A stretch of DNA of 42,941 nucleotides from Megamonas hypermegale_A (lineage in GTDB: Bacteria; Bacillota; Negativicutes; Selenomonadales; Selenomonadaceae). The stretch lies in NCBI RefSeq assembly GCF_030371585.1, contig NZ_JAUDCE010000020.1. One strand, written 5' to 3'. Each line of letters starts with the position of its first letter. The first letter of the stretch is position 1. Of this stretch, positions 38,747-42,941 are shown piece by piece. Under the pieces are notes generated by a model. It made no database searches. It was not told where the DNA came from and was given only the letters and a program-made list of their open reading frames with translations. The translations under genes were made by a program, and so were the position numbers.

Positions 38747-39760
38747 ATGAAAGATTATCCTATTGATTTCGTCGTAACGTGGGTTGACGGCAACGACCCA
38801 GTCTGGCAGGCGGAAAAGGCCAAATATTCCTCCAAAAGTTACGCCGACAACCGCAAAGTTCGTTATCGCGACTGGGAAAATATGCAGTATTGGTTCCGCG
38901 CCGTGGAAAAATTTGCTCCGTGGGTCAATAAAATCCATTTCGTCACGTACGGGCATATTCCCAAATGGCTCAATACCGACAATCCCAAGCTCAACATTGC
39001 CAGACATGCCGATTTTATCCCGTCTGAATATCTGCCGACTTTCAATGCCCGTCCTATTGAAATTAACATTCACAGGATAAAAGGGCTGGCAGACCGGTTT
39101 GTTTATTTCTGCGACGACATGTTTCTCTTGCAACCGGTGGAAAAAACATTTTTCTTTAACGGTGAAAAATTCCTGCCTACCGATTTTGCCATATCCAGCA
39201 CACTCAGCGTAACGGAAAAACATGACACCGTTCAATTTACCAAATTCAACGATATCATTATTCTAAACAGCCATTTCGACAAAAAGGAACAAGTCAAAAA
39301 GAATTTCTCCAAATGGGTAAATCCTGCTTACGGCTGGAATGCTCTCCGCAATCTGATTTTGATGGGCGAACATCATTTCAAATGCCTTTCTAACAATCAT
39401 TTGCCGTTTTCCTTCCTGAAAAGCACCTATGAAGATTTGTGGAATAATGAATTTGACGAACTCAACGAAACATGCACGCACAAATTCCGCACCCGCTACG
39501 ACCTCAACCACTGGTTATTCCGTTACTGGCAGCTTGCCAAAGGTGATTTCTATCCTATAGGCAGACATAAAAAAGGCAGAGTTTATGAGGTCTACAACGG
39601 TGTTGCACAAAATGAGGGATTGTTCTCCATTATTGAAAATCAGCAAATACCGATAATCCGTATAAATGATAATGAAAACGTCGATTTTGAACCGATGCAG
39701 AAACGACTAAACGCTGCCTTTGAAAAAATCCTGCCGGAAAAATCCAGCTTTGAAAAATAA
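38747..39760 (+). CDS. Stealth-family sugar-phosphate transferase, paralogue 2
   Basis: Also 337 aa and collinear with paralogue 1 from start to end (shared YPIDFVVTWVDGNDPVW, YGHIPKWLNTD, VNPAYGWNALRNLI, GRVYEVYNGVAQNEG, FEKILPEKSSFEK). Catalytic conserved regions 1-4 are intact. Differences concentrate in the middle (residues about 140-180, the insertion FNGEKFL and the stretch after CDDMFLLQP), which may change donor or acceptor choice. ATG 38747 has GGAG about 10 nt upstream; a TTG six bases earlier is possible. It arose by duplication, and repeat copy 5 now separates the copies. Confidence 0.94.
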   Translation: MKDYPIDFVVTWVDGNDPVWQAEKAKYSSKSYADNRKVRYRDWENMQYWFRAVEKFAPWVNKIHFVTYGHIPKWLNTDNPKLNIARHADFIPSEYLPTFNARPIEINIHRIKGLADRFVYFCDDMFLLQPVEKTFFFNGEKFLPTDFAISSTLSVTEKHDTVQFTKFNDIIILNSHFDKKEQVKKNFSKWVNPAYGWNALRNLILMGEHHFKCLSNNHLPFSFLKSTYEDLWNNEFDELNETCTHKFRTRYDLNHWLFRYWQLAKGDFYPIGRHKKGRVYEVYNGVAQNEGLFSIIENQQIPIIRINDNENVDFEPMQKRLNAAFEKILPEKSSFEK

Positions 39761-39838
39761 AAAAATAAACTATTAACCATTTTTTATTATATAATAGAAA
39801 TCTGAAATTTATCTGAATAAGGAAGCGAGGTGATTTTT

Positions 39839-40480
39839 ATGATAAATTTCAATAAACATCTATTCACCACCAAATATTTTCTTCTGGCATCGCTTATTTT
39901 AATACCGCTATGCTTTGTGCTACCTGTAGAATGCAGCTTTGAAAATCATTTTCTGGAAAATCTGGAAGTTGTTGTTCTATTTGTCGGTTTTGTAAGCGTC
40001 ATTTTTAAAGCCAAAAATCTGACTAAATTCAAACACTTTTACTACGGCTGCTCCCTTCTCTATCTGATAATGATAGCCCGCGAATTGAGCTGGGGCCGTG
40101 TTTTTTATCCTATCGGCTTTAGAAATAACGGCGAAGAAATCTATATGAGTATCCATAACATCTGGTACGGTCCCGTCGTTTATCCTGTCGTGGCAATAGT
40201 CGCTATTATTGCACTGGCCTTAATCATCAAATGCTGTTTTGATTGCAGGCAGAAAAGCATCATACTGGATATCCCGATACTTTATCTAATATTTTTCGCA
40301 CTTTTAATGATGATAAGCCAGATGGTTTTTGAAAAAAGCCTTATCTCACTACTTACGCCTTACAGCCAACTGTTGGAAGAAGCAACCGAAGCTATTGCAT
40401 ACTGCTCGCTCATCTGCTTTACTCACAACTGGCGCTTCAAAACTACTACAAGAAGGAATTTCTATGTTAACTTTTTCTAA
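39839..40480 (+). CDS. Six-helix membrane protein, paralogue 1, function unknown
   Basis: A 213-aa integral membrane protein with about six hydrophobic segments. Striking conserved strings are SFENHFLENLEVVVLF (after helix 1), IARELSWGRVFYPIG (centre), NGEEIYMSIHNIWYGPVVYP and LLEEATEAIAYCSLICF (end). Acidic and aromatic residues buried in membrane segments suggest an enzyme or transporter site. The RELSWGR motif recalls the EEISWGQ motif of a family of uncharacterised membrane proteins, but I cannot name a function. ATG 39839 follows GAGGTG. The last 17 bp overlap the next gene, a paralogue. Confidence 0.8.
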   Translation: MINFNKHLFTTKYFLLASLILIPLCFVLPVECSFENHFLENLEVVVLFVGFVSVIFKAKNLTKFKHFYYGCSLLYLIMIARELSWGRVFYPIGFRNNGEEIYMSIHNIWYGPVVYPVVAIVAIIALALIIKCCFDCRQKSIILDIPILYLIFFALLMMISQMVFEKSLISLLTPYSQLLEEATEAIAYCSLICFTHNWRFKTTTRRNFYVNFF

Positions 40481-41114
40481 AAAATTCACACTGTCAACAG
40501 CCGCCCTACTGGGACTATCCGTTATTTTGCTCATAGTTTCATTTTTTATGCCGAGAGAATTCAGCTTCGAAAATCATTTTCTGGAAAATCTGGAAGTCGT
40601 CGTCCTGCTCGCCGGTTTTATTCTGGCGCTAGGCAAAACGCTGTTTACAGAGCTTTACGACAGCATCAAATTCTATATCGCATTCAGCATCATCTTTCTT
40701 TTGATGGCTATGCGCGAACTGAGCTGGGGCAGAGTGTTCTATCCTGTCGGCACGGACGCTAACGGCGAAGAAATTTTCCTCAAGGTTCAGCAGCTTTGGT
40801 ATTTTGACATATTATATCCTTTAATCACTCTGCTCGTTTTAATCGCCCTGGCGCTTATCGGCTATTTTTACTACCAATCAGAAACTAAGGGCATTCGCTG
40901 GAATGTACCGCTTATTGAAACGATTTTATTCGTTATCATGAGCCTTTTAAGTCAATGCGTATTTGACAGAGGCCTTATCGATTATCTGGATACATACAGT
41001 CAAAATCTGGAAGAGTGCAGCGAACTGCTCGCCTACATCGCTCTACTGTGTATCTGCCACAAAATCAGCTTCAGTAAATACTATATCCGCATAAATTATT
41101 TCAAAATGTTTTAA
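40464..41114 (+). CDS. Six-helix membrane protein, paralogue 2, function unknown
   Basis: A 216-aa paralogue of the preceding protein with the same order of motifs (SFENHFLENLEVVVLLAG, AMRELSWGRVFYPVG, NGEEIFLKVQQLWYFDILYP, LEECSELLAYIALLCICH). AAGGAA lies just upstream of ATG 40464, inside the end of the first gene, so the two are translated together. The pair follows the two Stealth genes on the same strand and may act on the same surface polymer. Strict conservation of the Glu, Trp-Gly-Arg and Asn-Gly-Glu-Glu residues between copies points to a functional site. A terminator follows. Confidence 0.8.
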   Translation: MLTFSKKFTLSTAALLGLSVILLIVSFFMPREFSFENHFLENLEVVVLLAGFILALGKTLFTELYDSIKFYIAFSIIFLLMAMRELSWGRVFYPVGTDANGEEIFLKVQQLWYFDILYPLITLLVLIALALIGYFYYQSETKGIRWNVPLIETILFVIMSLLSQCVFDRGLIDYLDTYSQNLEECSELLAYIALLCICHKISFSKYYIRINYFKMF

Positions 41115-41138
41115 CCTATTTTCATAACAATATATCAT

Positions 41139-41178
41139 GGTGAAGTTAACTTCTATCCTGCGTTAACTTCACTATTTT
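41139..41178 (+). terminator. Terminator after the membrane-protein pair
   Basis: GTGAAGTTAAC (41140-41150) pairs with GTTAACTTCAC (41162-41172), then TATTTTTG. A TATAAT at 41183-41188 just downstream is a possible -10 for the next gene. Confidence 0.75.
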
Positions 41179-41209
41179 TGTGTTATAATTTATTTGGAGG
41201 TATTTCATT

Positions 41210-42070
41210 ATGGAAAAAATAAAAGATATAAATAGACTGAATGATGTGTTTTTCAAAAGTTTACTTGGCGATATCAATCGTAAAAACCTGACACTTAATT
41301 TCTTAAATGATATCTTAGACAAAAACGAAAACAACTATTTTACAGATATAAATTTTTTAGACAAACAAAGCCTGCCAGATTATGAAGAAGGCAAAGCGCC
41401 AGAACTTGATATCGTGGCAAAACTTAATGACGGTTCTATCATAAATATTGAAGTTCAGATTGCCAAACAAGAAGCATATTCTAAACGGGCACTTTTTTAC
41501 TGGTCAAGACTGTATGCTTATCAATTGCCGAAAGGGCATCACTACAGCGAATTAAAACAGACCATTTCCATAAGTTTGTTGAACTTTAACTATTTTTCCC
41601 ACGACAGATATCACAGTTCCCATCATATAAGAGATGATATCGACTATTCAATTCTAATAAATGATTTGGAAATGCAGTTTATCGAACTGAAGAAATTCAA
41701 AATCAGCGACATAAAGAAACTTAAAAAGGCTGATACCTGGATAGCATATTTTTCATCTAAATGTACAGATGAAGAAAGGAGAATTATCGCCATGACAAAT
41801 CCTGCTATTAAAGAAGCTCTTAACTATGAAATGATGTTTTCTCAAGATGAAATTAAACGCCGTGAATATGAACTACAAGAAAAAGCTATTAGGGATTATA
41901 ACTCCACAATGCTCTACAATCGAAATGAAGGCATTAAAATCGGGGAACAAAGCAAAGCAAATAAAATTGCTTTACGAATGTTAAAAAGAGGTTATGATAT
42001 CAACGAGATTGCAGAAGATACAGAATTAAGCATTGATGAAGTAAAAAATCTGCAAAAAACCTTGTTATAA
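41210..42070 (+). CDS. Rpn-family recombination-promoting nuclease / PD-(D/E)XK transposase-like protein
   Basis: A 286-aa protein of the Rpn/TIGR01784 family. The nuclease core has Asp67 (PELDIVAKLNDGS) and the E-x-Q variant of the PD-(D/E)XK motif (Glu81, Gln83 in INIEVQIAKQ), followed by RALFYWSRLYAYQL. The C-terminal region is helical and ends with YDINEIAEDTELSIDEVKNLQK. Relatives in E. coli cut DNA and promote RecA-independent recombination. GGAGG precedes ATG 41210. No transposon ends are visible around it. The AT-rich composition differs somewhat from the upstream operon, consistent with transfer. Confidence 0.92.
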   Translation: MEKIKDINRLNDVFFKSLLGDINRKNLTLNFLNDILDKNENNYFTDINFLDKQSLPDYEEGKAPELDIVAKLNDGSIINIEVQIAKQEAYSKRALFYWSRLYAYQLPKGHHYSELKQTISISLLNFNYFSHDRYHSSHHIRDDIDYSILINDLEMQFIELKKFKISDIKKLKKADTWIAYFSSKCTDEERRIIAMTNPAIKEALNYEMMFSQDEIKRREYELQEKAIRDYNSTMLYNRNEGIKIGEQSKANKIALRMLKRGYDINEIAEDTELSIDEVKNLQKTLL

Positions 42071-42083
42071 AAAATCAATATAA

Positions 42084-42139
42084 AAAAAGAACCGGCTATG
42101 AAGCAAAAAATACGATACTGCTTCATGGCCAGTCTTTTT
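42084..42139. terminator. Bidirectional terminator between rpn and the deacetylase
   Basis: A long imperfect stem with core ATGAAGCA/TGCTTCAT and outer AAAGA...TCTTT (about 42086-42105 with 42119-42138). T runs lie on both strands. It partly overlaps the deacetylase stop codon. Confidence 0.75.
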
Positions 42140-42941
42140 ATTTAAACATTTTTCTTTTCAACTTTTTGAAATCACGTTCCCACTTACGCATAGCAATGAA
42201 AATCACATGAATTGAACTCACTTTCAGCTTAAACTCCCACATCTTCTGATGCGAAGGAACGGGAATACGCGGCAAAGCAAATAAATTTATCTGCCAAAGC
42301 GGCACGTTGTCAAAAATCGCAAATGCCATTTTATAACCGGCTTTGCGCACTTCATCAATAACCCGCTTATCAAAAAAACCATACGGATAACAAAGATACT
42401 CCATTGGTCTTTTCAGCAACTGCTCAAACTGCCGTTTGGAAACCGCCACTTCTTCTTTCAGTTGTTTATCCTTGCATTCAGTCAAAAACGGATGGTTAAG
42501 CGTATGCACCTGCACATCCATTCCGGCATTAAGCCATAATCGTAGTTCATCCTCCGTCATCGTCGTCGTTTCCTGTTTGCCAAAATTTTCCCATTGGTTC
42601 TTTTTCCCTATCCAGTTATAAATCGGAAAGACAACGGCCGTCATGTTATACTTTTGCAAAAGCGGCAGAGCTTCCGTATAATTATCATGGTAGCCGTCAT
42701 CAAAAGTCAACAGCACACTCTTTCGCGGCAGCTTTTCCTGCTTGGTATAATACGCATACAACATATCTGGCGTAATCGCCGTATAACCATTTTGCGCCAA
42801 AAACCGAAGCTGCTCTTCAAATTTCTCCGCCGGAAGCGAATTCCTATCGCCCGGCACATCTGCAATACGGTGATACATCAAAATCGGCACATAATTTCTG
42901 AATTTTATATACATAACTACCAGCAAAGCTGCAACCAAAAA
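42138..42941 (-). CDS. Polysaccharide deacetylase (NodB/CE4 family), 5' end outside the window
   Basis: At least 267 codons, open to the right edge. An N-terminal hydrophobic segment (VAALLVVMYIKF) is probably a signal anchor. ILMYHRIADVPGDRNSLPAEKFEEQL is typical of the YadE/PgaB-like group of extracytoplasmic deacetylases. The CE4 motifs are LLTFDDGYHDNY (catalytic base Asp and metal Asp), HTLNHPFL (two metal His) and YPYGFFD. It removes acetyl groups from N-acetylated surface glycans. Placement near Stealth and heptosyltransferase genes fits surface-polysaccharide modification. A TTG at 42938 is unlikely to be the real start. Confidence 0.9.
   Translation of the reverse strand, partial: FLVAALLVVMYIKFRNYVPILMYHRIADVPGDRNSLPAEKFEEQLRFLAQNGYTAITPDMLYAYYTKQEKLPRKSVLLTFDDGYHDNYTEALPLLQKYNMTAVVFPIYNWIGKKNQWENFGKQETTTMTEDELRLWLNAGMDVQVHTLNHPFLTECKDKQLKEEVAVSKRQFEQLLKRPMEYLCYPYGFFDKRVIDEVRKAGYKMAFAIFDNVPLWQINLFALPRIPVPSHQKMWEFKLKVSSIHVIFIAMRKWERDFKKLKRKMFK

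Noticed and set aside
40329..40463. Longer N-terminus for the second membrane protein
   Set aside because: The extension is out of frame inside the first paralogue and has no ribosome site; ATG 40464 has AAGGAA upstream and matches the paralogue's N-terminus.

Overview
The window reads as chromosomal DNA of a diderm Firmicute of the class Negativicutes (a Selenomonas/Megamonas-type organism). The evidence is indirect: Firmicute-type genes (two-subunit L-serine dehydratase, TSCPD protein, Bacillus-like 11-bp-periodic Pho box) occur beside outer-membrane genes (a secretin, an ADP-heptose-type glycosyltransferase). Genus is an inference. Most of the window is ordinary housekeeping chromosome; the unusual material lies at the left end and in the intergenic spaces.

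Layout. 1-2160: a 5' fragment of a TnpB-like gene that lacks the first RuvC aspartate, divergent from a tyrosine recombinase; the recombinase and a strong outward promoter lie between perfect 17-bp inverted repeats, which looks like an invertible segment. 2173-7500: DMT permease, GH18 protein, L-serine dehydratase (sdaAB-sdaAA), a small DUF697-like protein and a hemolysin III protein, all on the minus strand. 7810-12077: pstS-pstC-pstA-pstB-phoU behind a Pho box. 12205-13490: zinc-ribbon membrane protein, YajQ, and an orphan small RNA. 14144-19054: secretin plus PilP-like partner, pgi, and a phosphohexomutase. 19174-23733: MATE transporter, YdcF, cupin and UDP-glucose dehydrogenase. 24042-28682: TSCPD protein, PHP phosphatase, a secreted repeat protein, an AEC transporter and a HAD phosphatase. 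28881-35939: the tetrapyrrole operon sirC-hemA-hemC-cobA/hemD-hemB-(type I toxin-antitoxin)-hemL, which runs from glutamyl-tRNA to precorrin-2/sirohydrochlorin and so serves sirohaem and corrinoid synthesis; no hemE or later haem genes are present here. 36077-42941: a surface-polysaccharide region with a heptosyltransferase, two Stealth sugar-phosphate transferases, two paralogous membrane proteins, an Rpn nuclease and a polysaccharide deacetylase.

Two dispersed repeat families occupy most long intergenic gaps. One is a roughly 530-585 bp multi-hairpin repeat with five copies (one truncated); its stems differ in sequence between copies but stay paired. The other is a 121-bp element with TTGTGCT/AGCACAA ends and a 20-bp internal palindrome (two full copies, one diverged, one internally deleted). 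A type I toxin/antitoxin RNA locus between hemB and hemL has a second, toxin-less antitoxin-like RNA at 13.4 kb.

All calls come from reading the sequence; no database search was possible. Family names rest on motifs recognised by eye.
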